Assembly: GCA_035222895.1 (NCBI GenBank)
Contig: JAVYIG010006381.1
Coordinates: 1 to 64,000 of the forward strand
Length of the DNA: 64,000 bases
DNA from: Strongylocentrotus droebachiensis
Lineage: Eukaryota; Echinodermata; Echinoidea; Camarodonta; Strongylocentrotidae
Direction: 5' to 3'
This document shows positions 15,155 to 27,365 of the stretch, piece after piece. Each line of letters begins with the position of its first letter. Positions within the stretch are counted from its first letter, which is position 1. The position numbers and the translations under genes are program-made. The notes below the pieces were generated by a model that was given only the letters and a program-made list of their open reading frames with translations, had not been told where the DNA came from and did no database searches.

Positions 15155-15545
15155 TTAAAGAGAAGGTTGAGTTCTGGGAAGAGGTGAAAAATAATTTGTG
15201 AGCGTTATCATTCTTATTATGCAAGTGTGGAAGAACATCAGATAAGACATGTTCCCTGAAAAGCATGGCTCTTCAAATGCCTTCATATTCTAAATATGTC
15301 ATGTAACATCGTAAAACTCCAGGGTAGGATTTTTACGCCACGTGTTCGTGTAGTCCCATATACATCTTTCTGTGTACAGTGTTTGTAACTTTACCAAGAC
15401 TTGGCCAAATTTCTAATCATTAATTTGTTACACACAAATTCTTACATGCTAGATGAGTAGATGATCAATCAACCTTTTCTGATCGATTCCACACCGTTTC
15501 TTTCACAATGTATTCGCATGACCAGAACTCAAATTCATCTTCAAG
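15155..15545 (-). mobile_element. Type A MITE, near full length, reverse orientation
   Basis: Starts TTAAAGAGAAGGTTGAGTTC and ends ccagaactcaaattcatctt, an imperfect terminal inverted repeat of about 20 bp. Internal blocks are shared in inverse orientation with the copy at 16544. No protein-coding capacity. The TTAA at the right end has decayed. Confidence 0.75.
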
Positions 15546-16543
15546 ACCAACTGTCCAGGCGTACCCATATCAAACTATTCATTATTGGAACCATCACTCG
15601 TTCCACGTATTTTCACGTTTCTATGTAGGCCTATACATAAATCGACTGATGAAGAAGATACAGTCATTGTCTTTTCTCGATCTATATTATACTCTTATAG
15701 TTATTTCTCATTAATTTTGTCTCTTTTTTTAATTTTGTCTGCATGAAAGACGCACCTCGGCATTATCGTCATCATCGACCGTCATTGCATGGTTGTGAAA
15801 AGTGTAAAGTAGATCCGGAACATCCCACCCCCTCCTCACACACACACACCCTCTTGAAGGCTTGATGATTCCAAGACTCTCATCTCCCTGAGGATTCTGA
15901 GGAGTCAACTCAAAGCATGTGCTGTCTGATGTTCGTAACAACAGCGCGTGCAGACGGTATTACGCAACCCAGAGATTAGTTTCTTCCTCCACCATGCCGG
16001 AATCCCATGGTAACGTCGTGGGGCTCTTACAATTCTGAGCGCTCTGCGGTTTTTTTTTACGACAGTGTGACAGTCGGAGTGTCTATTGACCTTCCTAGCT
16101 GCCCCGATCCTGTGCCGATTCTTTACGGTAATTAAACCCGAAACTCGATTGGCCGTGGGTGATATCCATCCCAAATCCGTCAATGTATCCTTGCCCGTCC
16201 TTGCCAAGCTAGTCTGACCGTTCAGGAGCTTTGTGTTGTCCAGCGAGCGACGATGATGATGATGGCGATAGCGTTTTTCTCGGCTCTGAGGATGAACGGG
16301 AAGGTAGCCCTTGACAGCTTGACTTTTGGTGACAGTTGACTGAAAGGTCTTCTGTCTTGTATAGAATGACAGACCCGTGTACATGTTCAAGTTGGGAAAG
16401 AACATCTTTGGACCGGGGAGGTCGGCTGTGATCGACAGAAGCTTTCATTTGACGTAAGGGTGATTATGTGCCAAAAAACCCAGAAAAATAGTTGATGTTC
16501 TTTCTTGGCTATAAGTATCATCACTATTTGATGTTTCCAGGGC

Positions 16544-16915
16544 TTAAAGATGAAGTTGAGTTCTGGTCATGCGATTGCATTGTGAAAGAAACGGTGTGGA
16601 ACCGACCAGAAAAGGTTGATCATCTAGCATATAGAAATTTGTGTGTATTGCAAGGTTCTAGTATCATCAAAATGATAATAAATTTGGCCAAGTCTTGGTA
16701 AAGTTACAAACACTGTACACTGAAAGATGTATATGGGACTACACGAACACGTGGCGTTAAAAGCCAGCTCCCCGATTTTTACGATGTTACATGCATATTT
16801 AGAATATGAAGGCAATTGAAGAGCCATGCTTTTCAGGGAACTGTCTTATCTGATGTTCTTCCACACTTGCATAATAAGAATGAGTAACGCTCCCAGAACT
16901 CAACCTTCTCTTTAA
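16544..16915 (+). mobile_element. Type A MITE, full length (372 bp), best reference copy
   Basis: Left end TTAAAGATGAAGTTGAGTTC, right end the inverse of TTAAAGAGAAGGTTGAGTTC, with TTAA at both edges. It carries the internal blocks gatgtatatgggactacacg and tcatgcgattgcattgtgaa found in the other copies. Confidence 0.8.
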
Positions 16916-17635
16916 GATTGGTCTGTCAAAGAAGGTCCTTGATTCTTAAAAAGCATCCACGACCAATACTTGTGATTGTGATTGTGAGACTATTGATGAC
17001 GTTTACGCCTTTTCGGCGTGTTTCTTTTGAATTTTGAAGAAAATAAAACCCTTTCGCTGTCTTTCGATATTAATGCTGTCTGGAAGACGAGACTACGCGT
17101 TCAATGGTCAAGCAAGCCGCACGGATTTAGCGCGACCTTGGGAGTGTTTTCGGAAGGCGGTCAGTTAAGGTCACGGGTCATCCGGGGACACAATACCGTG
17201 GGGATGCTTTCATTCCGTGTTGCGCACAGCCAAGGGAAAGAAACCGGGTTTCCTTACACAGAATGCCCATGGTATCGACGGCGAAAATGTCACAGACGTT
17301 CCGCGGGTATCGCTCTCAACGTCTTTTCCATTTTTAGATTCGTGGAGATGTTTATTGTAGAATGAATGAAAAGGGAGAACCATCAAAGCGATTTGCGTAG
17401 TAGAATTAACGCTTTAGAACGTGCTAATGACGACGAGAGGCAGATGAGAGGTCAATTAATAGTGAGGAAGGCAAATGCTAGAAGAAAATGGGTGAAGCGG
17501 ACAGAATAAGGTTTTCACGCAATAGTTTAAACGTATTTTAGGGCACATGTTTTAGTTTTAGGAATAACAGTCATGAAACAGATAATTAATATCCAACCAA
17601 AACAGACCCATTCTCATCGATTTGTAATACTTCCC

Positions 17636-18026
17636 CTCTCTCTCTCTCTCTCTCTCTCTTATTGTTTCCGGCTCTTTCCTTTTCTTTGATAACAATTATG
17701 GATGTTATTTATTGTTTATTATACATTTTCATCGCCTCAATCCTTGTGTGCTGTGATTTCATTCGTGTCCCTTGTGACATTATCTTTCTCGCCCTCGTTG
17801 AATCTATCTCTCTCTCTCTCTCTCAGATTCTCTTGATTCTTTCCTGTCCATCAGTTCCTCCATTCCGATTTTATTGTAATGCCCATCTTCCTCGCCCTCG
17901 CCGGATCTCTCCCTCTTTCCATTCTCCCCTGTCTATCCATCCCTTCCATCCACTCCCGCATCTTTCTCGCTCTCACGTCATCTCTTTTTTGCCCTCTCTC
18001 TCTCTCTTTCTTTCTTCCCCCCCCCC

Positions 18027-18061
<35 letters not shown>

Positions 18062-18120
18062 CTCTCTCTCTCTCCATTCTCTCTCGTCTCTCTATCCATC
18101 CCTCCATCCCCATTACATTT
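17636..18120. repeat. CT-rich microsatellite block with C-run
   Basis: CT runs at 17636-17659 and 18031-18058, the second directly after a C-run at 18017-18029, with imperfect CT between and after them. The overlapping open frames here (about 150, 117 and 104 codons) are Ser/Leu/Pro or Arg/Glu repeats and not genes. Confidence 0.85.
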
Positions 18121-18279
18121 TAATGTATTCATCTCGTCTCGCTCGTCGTTCCGCACCCGGTGCAGACGACGCCCGCCTGAGATGGGGTCATGACCTTGCA
18201 ACAAAACGTGACGTGATGACAGCCATATCTAGCGGGATTCCGTCACCGATTAGTCAAGTAGGCTCGAGTTACGGACCCG

Positions 18280-18674
18280 TTAAAGAATAAGTCGAGGTCT
18301 GGGAAAGATGAAAATATGATTTGTGAGATTTTTTTCAGTCGTTTAAATTTATGTCAGGGTGGAAGAAAATCATAATGAGTGTCCTCTGAAAAGAATGGCT
18401 TTTAAAATGCCTTCATGTTCGAAATGTGACATTAAATAGCTGAAATGTTTAGACCAGACTGTTATTCCACGTGTTGTAGTCCCACATACATATACTTGTG
18501 TACAGTCATATTTCTTATCAAATTTGATGATTCTAAAACCGCACAGTTTATACTGTACATCAATTTTAATGTCCTACATAATCATCCTTTTCCAATCGTT
18601 CCTATGCAGACTGTTTCTTTGACAATGCAAATCGCATGCTGCATGACCAGAAGGCTATTTATCTTCGACTTTAA
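18280..18674 (-). mobile_element. Type A MITE, diverged, reverse orientation
   Basis: Left edge TTAAAGAATAAGTCGAGGTC, right edge gaccagaaggctatttatct followed by TTTAAAG. The central block (tagtcccacatacatatact) aligns with the copy at 15155. Its right TTAA (18671-18674) is also the left TTAA of the next element. Confidence 0.65.
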
Positions 18675-19067
18675 AGCTAAAGACCAGTTATGGTCATGCG
18701 ATTGCATTGTGAAAGAAACATTGTGAAATCGATCAGAAAAGGTTGATCATCTAGCGTAGATGTACTGCAAGGTTCTGGAATCATCAAAATGAAAAGAAAT
18801 TTGGCCAAGTCTTCATAAAGTTAGAAGCACTGTACACAGAAAGATGTATATGGGACTAGACACACGTGCGCGACACGCGCATTTCATATCTCTCAACAGG
18901 CGAGAGATACACTAATTTACCAAATATATCAATTAGTAGGCGGTTTCCCGTCAAAATTGTTATCATCATGTAATATTCAAAACATAATCTTTCACATGAT
19001 TGGTAATACGAGCTTCCATTTCATTTTTTGAAATTGGGGCGTTTCCAATACTGGTCTTTTCCTTTAA
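18671..19067 (+). mobile_element. Type B MITE, full length
   Basis: Termini TTAAAGCTAAAGACCAG and the inverse of TTAAAGGAAAAGACCAG. The left half repeats type A internal sequence (ggtcatgcgattgcattgtg, gatgtatatgggacta). The right half, with ccaaatatatcaattagtag and ggcggtttcccg, is absent from type A. Confidence 0.75.
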
Positions 19068-19841
19068 TGCGACCGCGCAGTCAATCATATCTGCCCGCCC
19101 CAATATGAAGGATGATGTCATTTCGTTGCAGGGGAGGGAACTATGCCTCTGGGATGGGCATGGCTAACGTATGACGCAACAATAAGAGCATGTTAACGAC
19201 ATAATGCGCGGTTTAACAAAAATTGCATCATGGTCCCGAACTGCCAACTTTAATCTCATGTAGTAGTGCCCGTTATTTGAAAAAGGAAATAACATGTGTG
19301 ATGATTATTTTATGCAGGACATTTAATTTTGGTGCAATTTTAGCACAAAGTGGGGTGAAATTGGAATAATCACCAACCCTTCCCTAAAATCTATCCCTTA
19401 CCGAACTTGGTCCCCACCCGATCCACCCCCCCCCCCTCTTTCTTTCTCTTCATCCCTAATTACCACCATTTACCATTCCACACAATTCGAATACTGACTA
19501 AACCCCTTAGCTTTGCTTTTTAGTAGATCCCCCACTTTATTTAGCTTTTTTAAAGAAATTATCATACTTATGATTATCTTTTGTTATAACTTTTACCATG
19601 TACATTACGTTCCTTTATTGTATGATTATATAATTATTATTATGTTATTTCTGATAAAGTGGAAACAAATAAACTTGAAAATTGAGACTATAACTCCCAC
19701 CCCGCCCCTCTACATCCATATCGTCATTCCAACATGCACCCCTCGCCATTAGATTAAATTGCCCACGATCATGTGATCTGAGGCCAAACGAGTTGGCACC
19801 TCGACGTTCGTGAGACGTGAAGAGATCAACCCAATTTATTC

Positions 19842-20930
19842 CTCACAGATGAAACCATTGTGCAACGAGCCTTAATGTCGGTCACATTTAAAATGATGAG
19901 GTGGTGGAATAATAGGGCGCGACTGAAATATTTAGGGGTCTAGAGTGTCGTTTTGGCTGGGTTATATTGAAGTATTCATTTCCATCGCATTCTACGCCCA
20001 TAAAAGAATTTTGTGATATCAGTATTCATATTTCATTAATAGCCAATGTGTTTCACACAAATAAAGCAATTGTGCAATGAGTAGTAATGACGGTCACATT
20101 TAAAATGATGAGTTGGTGGATTAATTAGGGGTCTTGTGTCGTTTTAGCTTTGTTGTATTGAAGTATTCATTTCCATCGCATTATACGCCCATAAATGTAT
20201 TTTGCGATATCAGTATGTTTATTCATTAATAGCCAATGTGTTTCACACAAATAAAGCAATTGTGCAATGAGGAGTAATGACGGTCACATTTAAACTGATG
20301 AGGTAGTGGAATAATAAGAGAGAGCGACTCAAATATGTAGGTGTCTTGTTCCTTTTAGCTTGGTTATATTGAAGTAATCGTTCCCATCATATTGCCCCCT
20401 CCACATAACTGAATTCTGCTGCGAGATTAATATTCATATTTAATAATACCCAATTTTATTTGACGCAGTTGAAACCTTTTTTCAATTATCCTTAATGTCG
20501 GTCACATTCAAAATAATGATGTGGTGGAATAATGGGGCGCGACCTAATTTTTAAGGTTCTTGTTTCACGAAACCAGGTTTCAGTTTAGACTTTAGAATAG
20601 GCCAATAATTACCTATTGGTATTCATTTCCATTGTATCACATCCCCTAAAAATGAAATGAATTCTAACGATTCATATTCATATTCATTAATACCCAATTT
20701 ATTTCACACAAATGAACCATTGTGCAATGAGGCGTAATGTCGGTCATACTTTAAATGATGAGGACGGAATAATACGGCGATACTGATAAGGGATTTTGTG
20801 TCGTGAAACCTGTATTAGCATGGACTTAAAACTGGTTTGAGCTTCGAATATTGGTACCGTGTTGTGTTCAAGTATTAATTTCCTTTCCATATTGTGCCCT
20901 TCGACCAATATTACCACATGAATAACAGCC
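19842..20930. repeat. Tandem satellite, five degenerate units of 190-242 bp
   Basis: The marker gtcacattta and its variants occur at 19881, 20093, 20283, 20501 and 20743. Each is preceded by cattgtgcaatgag-like sequence and followed by aaatgatgaggtggtggaat and gaagtattcatttcc. The middle units are most alike; the outer ones carry indels. No open frame of note. Confidence 0.85.
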
Positions 20931-22208
20931 AATAAACCGAAGAAAATGTGAAAATCCTCATGAAAACATAATTTGATATAGCAAATTATAACGTCGCATC
21001 ACACTTGCTATGTTATTCCAGTATGTCACACGTCGCAGGTTAATTGTAAATGTTTATGTGAAAAAGTAAGGTTGAAATCTGATGTGGGGTGACGCTGAAT
21101 ATTTTCCACATGTTCGTCTCGATTTTGTCATGACTTGTGGGGCAACATCTTTCCCCCGACATCCTATTGTTTCGTCATTAACGGGCCTGCCAGAAAGAGC
21201 AAGGCCTTGAATGATTCTAATCTCCCGCTCTTTTTCTCATGTGCCGTAGGGGCGTAGGTCAGTGTACACGATCGCAAAGGTTTTCGAAAAATAGACCTCT
21301 TGTAATCTCAATATACCCTTTTATATCACCTGTATTGATATGTGTCAATGTATACTTGCAATGATGTATTACGTATTCCGAACATGGTATGATGACCATT
21401 TTGCAAACAAAGTGCATTCGTGGAAGAACTAACAAACTTAATGTTTCACTTTGCCAATTCTTTTACTTAAATTTGTTACAAAAATTATTCTTATCCTCTT
21501 TTAATTTACAGATACAACACTAAATCCGCGCTAGTTGGAATGGCCTAGTCGCGCTCGTATAGACGTACGCAGGGAGAACGGAACATTTTGAGCCCGACTT
21601 TTGGGGCTAACTCGTCACGGATTTTTGAACTGATTTATAGGTAAGTTCACAATAAATTACTCATTCTTCTTTCGAAATACCAAGAAAAACATTCAATTTT
21701 GTAAACCAAGTACTGAACTTTTTCCCGAAATTTTTTATTTTACCATTTCTAATGTAATACAAATTTCTTTTTGCACGGAAGTCACAACATTTGATGTTCG
21801 TTTCGTCTAATGCTGAATTTTTACTAATTTGTTTCTGTTTTACGAAATGAAAACATTGGAAAGTTGAAAAGGCGTGAAGAAATTGTGGGTACAATAAGTC
21901 TTGGAGAAAGGCTAAATGTAGGGGATAGCAAGCTATGCTCGATTAGAGCAAGCGGGTCTCATTAATCATGGTTGAACGATGCAAGAAATGCTCCGATTGC
22001 GACGGAGAAACAGGGAAATTGGAGAAAAGACGTGAAGAAAACGCCCGAATGACAACGGAGGAGAGAGAGGGAGAGCGAGAGACAGATGCAGATGGGGGAG
22101 GGGTGAAAGAGTTGAGAGAGAAGGTAATATTGACTGAGCGATGTTTCAAACGTTCGGCGCGGCAAAGACGCGCGCAAGATATTGCCAAGAGCCTTTAACA
22201 CGTAAACT

Positions 22209-22820
22209 GAAGAAGAAGAAGAAGAAGAAGAAGAGAGAGAGAGAGAGAAAGGTGATTAATGCACTTTCGGGGCTTTTCTTCGCGTGATTGCGAAAGAAAA
22301 TTAAAGTAACTGAAACAGAAACTTTGTTACTTCTAGGTCGGGAAGTGGAAACAGAGGCAAAACATTCGCACGTTATGAAATGAATAAAGGATAATTTGAG
22401 GAAGAGAGAGAGAGAGAGCGAGCAAGATTGAGCAGAGATATTGCAGGCGCCAGACATGATAGATTTAGGAAAGTAGTGAACAATATCTTGGTCATCAAAA
22501 TGATCATGGTACTTTGATGAAAACAAAACAAAAAGGATGTTATGGATTGATAATAGAGGAGCCTTCCAAGTTAGAGAGAGAGAGAGAGAGTGAGAGAGAG
22601 AGAAAGAGAGAGAATAGTGAGGGTGACTAGTTAGCTAGAGGGTGAGGGAGGGGGAGAGAGAAGTTGGGATGCAAGAAGAGAGAGGTGGAGGAGAGAGAAG
22701 TCGTGGGAGAGCGTTTTAGTTTTACGATGAGAGAGACTTCAGGAGAAGAAGATAGAAGGGGAAAGAGTGAGAGAGAGAGAGAAAGAAAAGAGATAAAAAG
22801 GCGCGCCAAAATCCGCACTC
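22209..22820. repeat. (GAA)n/(GA)n purine-rich block
   Basis: GAA run merging into GA at 22209-22248, further GA runs near 22404 and at 22573-22615, and imperfect GA up to about 22800. Confidence 0.85.
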
Positions 22821-24129
22821 ACTTTTATTATGGTCGTCTGCCAGGAACGTGATCATGGATCGTCTATCAATGAACGATCGGCAAATTGTCGTCGTCACTC
22901 ATCAGGCTCAAATTGCAGGATATGGTTGCGTCCAAACGACAAAAAAAGGAAAATAAAAGCTAAAACATTAGGGAGAGGTGGGGTAAGGGGCATTGCCGAT
23001 GTATTTCCAGACCTACTCGAAGCCGTACGTAGTATTGTTTCGTTGCAGCTTTGTCATGTTTATGCTTGTGATGAAGTTCAGAAGAACGTACCGTTACCGT
23101 ACAGTGTCTGTCAAATTGCACGATTTTGTGCATCTGCCATCTGTAACTTCCATTCCTCTCTCATTGTCTTACCATGGTCCATGGTCTTACAAATCGCACC
23201 AGTCCTTTCCCCATCGCTGTTGTTGATGAAGAAAATAATCACCTCCATCACTTACAGCTCTACTGACGGTACTTCCGTCATTCCTTTGGCCAAAAAAATG
23301 CCGATTTGCTCGGCCGCCTCATCTAGACATTTGAAGGGAGAAATTTGTAGTCCATATCGCCGTAATTGCCAACATGGTGTGTCAGATCTCGATACATTCC
23401 TACATTGAAGGATTGTGCTGTAGCTACAGTGGACACAGGGGCACACGCCCCCCCCCCCCCAAAAAAAAAATAAATAAATAAAAAAAAAAATAAAAAAAAA
23501 TCAACAAAAAAATCAAAAAAACCTAACAAAAAAATCAAAACAAAAAGAAAATCTTTAGAGAACAAAGCAAAAAGGGGAAAGGAAACGTAAACATGATCGT
23601 TGCATTCCACACAATACCTACTGTATGCAACTTTGCAAAAAATATCTCCTACTTTTCGTTCTCTTCCATTTCATGTACCTGGTAATGATATCCCCCATGA
23701 TGCCATTACCTCTCCAATGGCTGGACTCAAGGGGGAAGGGAAATGGGGCATTGTTTCCACTTAATAGTCTTCTCGCGACAAAAAAAAAAAAGAGCAAACA
23801 CCCCACCCCGCAAACACCCCACCCCGCAAAAGTTCTATCCATGTCGCCCCCCTCCCCCATCCCTCCCTCCCCCATGCACACATAATGATTATGTGCAAAG
23901 GAGCTCGTTTTTTAAGTTGATGACTTAGCAATCACTCCCGTATCAATAGCGAAATGATTATCATAATTAGCGAAGAGATACAGAGGTCAAGTGTTATTTT
24001 CTCTACGTCTCTTCTCCTTATCTCCGTTGATAATAAGTAGGTGACATGTAATATGTATTCATCGCAAGCGTGATGGCATGACAAAATTATATAATTATTC
24101 CATTGTCTAAGGCGGTATTTTAGGGGTTC

Positions 24130-24504
24130 TTAAAGGTAAAGACCAGTATTGGTAACGCCCCAATTTCAAAAAATGAAATGGAAGCTCTCATTACCAATCA
24201 TGTGAAAGAATATGTTTTGACTAATACATGATGATAAAAAATTTGCCGGGAAACCGCCTACTAATTCATATATTTGGTAAATTTATTTCTCTCATGGTCG
24301 TGTGAGAGAGATAGGGTAGTCCCATATACATCTTTCTGTGTATAGTGCTTGTAACTTTACGAAGAATGGGCCAAATTTCTTATCATTTTGATGATTCCAG
24401 AACCTTGCAGATGCTAGATGCTAGATGATCAACCTTTTCTGATCGATTCCACAACGTTTCTTTCACAATGCAATCGCATGACCATTACTGGTCTTTACCT
24501 TTAA
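24130..24504 (-). mobile_element. Type B MITE, full length (375 bp), reverse orientation
   Basis: Termini TTAAAGGTAAAGACCAG and its inverse, with TTAA at both edges. It shares gggaaaccgcctactaattc and tagtcccatatacatctttc with the copy at 18671, read in the opposite direction. Confidence 0.8.
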
Positions 24505-26039
24505 AATAGTATCGTATCATTCGTTTGTTATTTCCTGCCAGAATAAATACGCGTATTCCCTTTATCGCGAATATAGGCATATACCTAGTCGGAGCTTCCT
24601 GGAGTCTGTCGAACCTATCTTTCACACTTTTTCGTGGTTGACGTCACGGTCGAATAAATTATTTTAAAACGACACAAGATTGATTATTTCCTTGTAATTA
24701 AACTATTTTGGGAGGAAATTGTACATGCTGATAAAAATGGTCGAGATGATCATGTACCATGATAGGCCTATACGATTTGTTTAGGTCTTCTGCCCAATGC
24801 TCATGTCATTATAAAGGAATTAATGAAGAATGTTTATGAAATTTAATCAACATGGAATAAACCCTGAACCTAAAAGAGTCATTCAGTATTTATGTCTTCC
24901 TCTCTCTTTCTATCTTGAAATGGAAATAAAGTAATAAAATATTCATGGATAACATCGCCCAACCTTGTATAATATACGTATGATTTAAGTGCTACTTTGA
25001 ATTGGGGCATTATCGTTTCGAGCTTGAGTTGTTAACCGGGAATATTTGTATTACAGTGTGTGGTTATCGCCGAGTTGTTTTACTTTTCGCTCCGTTTCCT
25101 CAAAAGCTTTTTATCCGTGATTGATTGCTCATTATGTGCGGTTATGGCAGTTTCTATAATTGGCGGCCTGCACGCAAGCAAGAACTCCCATGTCCAGCCA
25201 AAGGACGGAGATAGTTCAGTATGGTCACCCTTGTTGTTCCTTGACTGTCGATAGCAAACACCAGAGTATCTGGTATTTGAGGGGGGGGGCAAGTGGCCAA
25301 TTTGCCCCTCATTAATAGATTTCTGATCAAGAAAATAATGCAGCCACCATTTATACCTCAGTAGTTGTGAGTCAGGAATTGAACAATATTGTACGCGAAA
25401 AAGCAAGACTCATTCTCAAAGGACTTGCTTTTTCTTCTAAAGTAACTATGCCATTTAGGGCGAACACCCCCCCCCCCCCGCCATCTTAACCCTGGATACG
25501 CCACTGATAGTGATGGTGAGTTATTCCAGGAACGGCTTCACGTTACTGGCCGATGATCTCCATGCGACGGAAAGCTACTCCGTCCGTCCCAGCAGTATTT
25601 CAAGTCAAGTCAAGACCCAAGTGGTATGAGTGAAAAGTGCAAATTGGAGGCGAGGCGTGTTGGGTTGTCTGCGTTTTCAGACCAAGCTTCGATGTTATTA
25701 ACTATTTGCCCAAGAGGAAGTGGGTGAAAAAGTACTCATTGCATGAGAAGCGTCCAACTATCGAAACTTCGAAAGATTCATAACGGTTATTTTATGCGAG
25801 ATAAAAATGATTTCGGTTTCCAAAAGTTTATAAAGCCTGTCATTTTGTGGTCACCGTTTTGGCCTTATTTACCACTGATCGTATCGTAAAAAGGGTCGTA
25901 ATGAGAGACCAAGGGGGTCTAAATGCGCGGGAAAGCGGGTCGCTCTTCTGATTTTGCATGATTTTTCATGCACTAGTCTGGGACGCCTGGAGGGAGGAAT
26001 CAGAGTTATCGTGATGAAAGAAAGAGAGAGAGAATGAGG

Positions 26040-26048
26040 AATAGGCCA

Positions 26049-26085
<37 letters not shown>

Positions 26086-26215
26086 AGAGAAAAGAGGGAA
26101 AGATAGAAAGAAAGAGAGAAAAGGGGATAGAGATACAGAGAGGGTTAAGAAAGGGTGGATGAAGGAAGAGATCGAATGAGAAAAAAAAGAGAGAGAGAAA
26201 AAAAGAGAGTGCAAG
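26040..26215. repeat. (GA)n microsatellite block
   Basis: GA run at 26054-26080 inside an imperfect purine-rich tract. Confidence 0.85.
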
Positions 26216-27326
26216 GACGAAAGATGTGGGCGGTGTAGAAGGAGAATGATTGAAGATGGGGTGAAGGCAAATGGGTGTAAATAATTGAAGATTTTCATCA
26301 ACTTATTATTTGAAACCTCGAGCATTATGACATTTGAAAATTGATGGTGAGGTAAAATGTATGTCACCTCTTAATCAACAGGAGCTTAAGTCTGGTTATA
26401 CATGAAATATATCTACATAATAGGTTGTGTGAATGACAGGTGGACCGTGGAAGGAAGAACAAATAATATTTAAAACCAGAGTGCAGAGTAAGGGGAGCAT
26501 GTTAATGAAAGAAAAGAGTAATCTCTCCCAAAAATGTGAATAGTCGCAATATTCAATCATCTTAAATTCTTATACTGTGCCTTGCCTTATGCTTTGTGCC
26601 TCAAGTAGAAACTGGAAAAAGGGGAGTGTAATTTGATTGCCATTGTTATTTTTACGTTTGACCATTTCTTGCGCGCGAAGAACGATGTAAAGGAGAAAGA
26701 AAAAGTAGGAGAAGAGAAGGCGGTATTCCGGAAACTAAAATATAATTTGAGACAAAAATCGAAATGGTACTACAGGGCACGAATCGATGGGTTGGAGAGG
26801 GCGAAACAAACAAACCGTTGCTGCGTCACGCATTAAGGGGGAGTTGGGGGGAAATGCCAGAGGCGTTTTACTGCATATTACTGTTGCTGAAGCGAAGTGT
26901 GTAAAATATTACAAAATGTTCAATTCGTCCATTCCATATTCGGTACTGAACATCATTGCTTTCTGAATAGCCGGGACGCTCGAAATGAATCAAATTTATA
27001 CAAAATCATGAGTTTATTCTTCAATATGATCGCAACAAAACATTAGAAAATTGAATCTAAGCTCCCAACTCCCAAGACAATTTCAATAAAGTACCGGAGT
27101 GTGATGTCATACTCTGGGCTAAGTTGTCAAGGTTGCTAGTCCCAAACAATTTAAATGGCGTGGTGATCACTCCAGCGCCAAACACAGAATTTGCCCTGTT
27201 CCAGCCTGGCCCGCTGCGTGAACGATGTCACGGTAAACCTAATGCGCAGGCTGTGTTGTTTAGAACGCCGAGGCAATGTAGCCTGTAGCCTAATGCGTCC
27301 TCTTTTCAAATTTAGGAACGTTACAA

Positions 27327-27365
27327 TGACGTAATCCGAACATGATTTCTGAGGCAGTATAAAAG
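27327..27365 (+). promoter_or_regulatory. Candidate TATA promoter with CRE-like site
   Basis: TGACGTAA at 27327-27334 and TATAAAAG at 27358-27365. No gene was recognised downstream, so it may be chance or the start of a non-coding transcript. Confidence 0.25.

Noticed and set aside
15905..16405. 166-codon minus-strand frame between inverted MITEs
   Set aside because: No recognisable motif, and it overlaps another open minus-strand frame. Mentioned only in the inverted-MITE finding.
22830..23408. 192-codon plus-strand frame
   Set aside because: No recognisable domain, overlapped by other open frames, and followed by poly-C/poly-A repeat. Could be a decayed exon, but nothing positive supports it.
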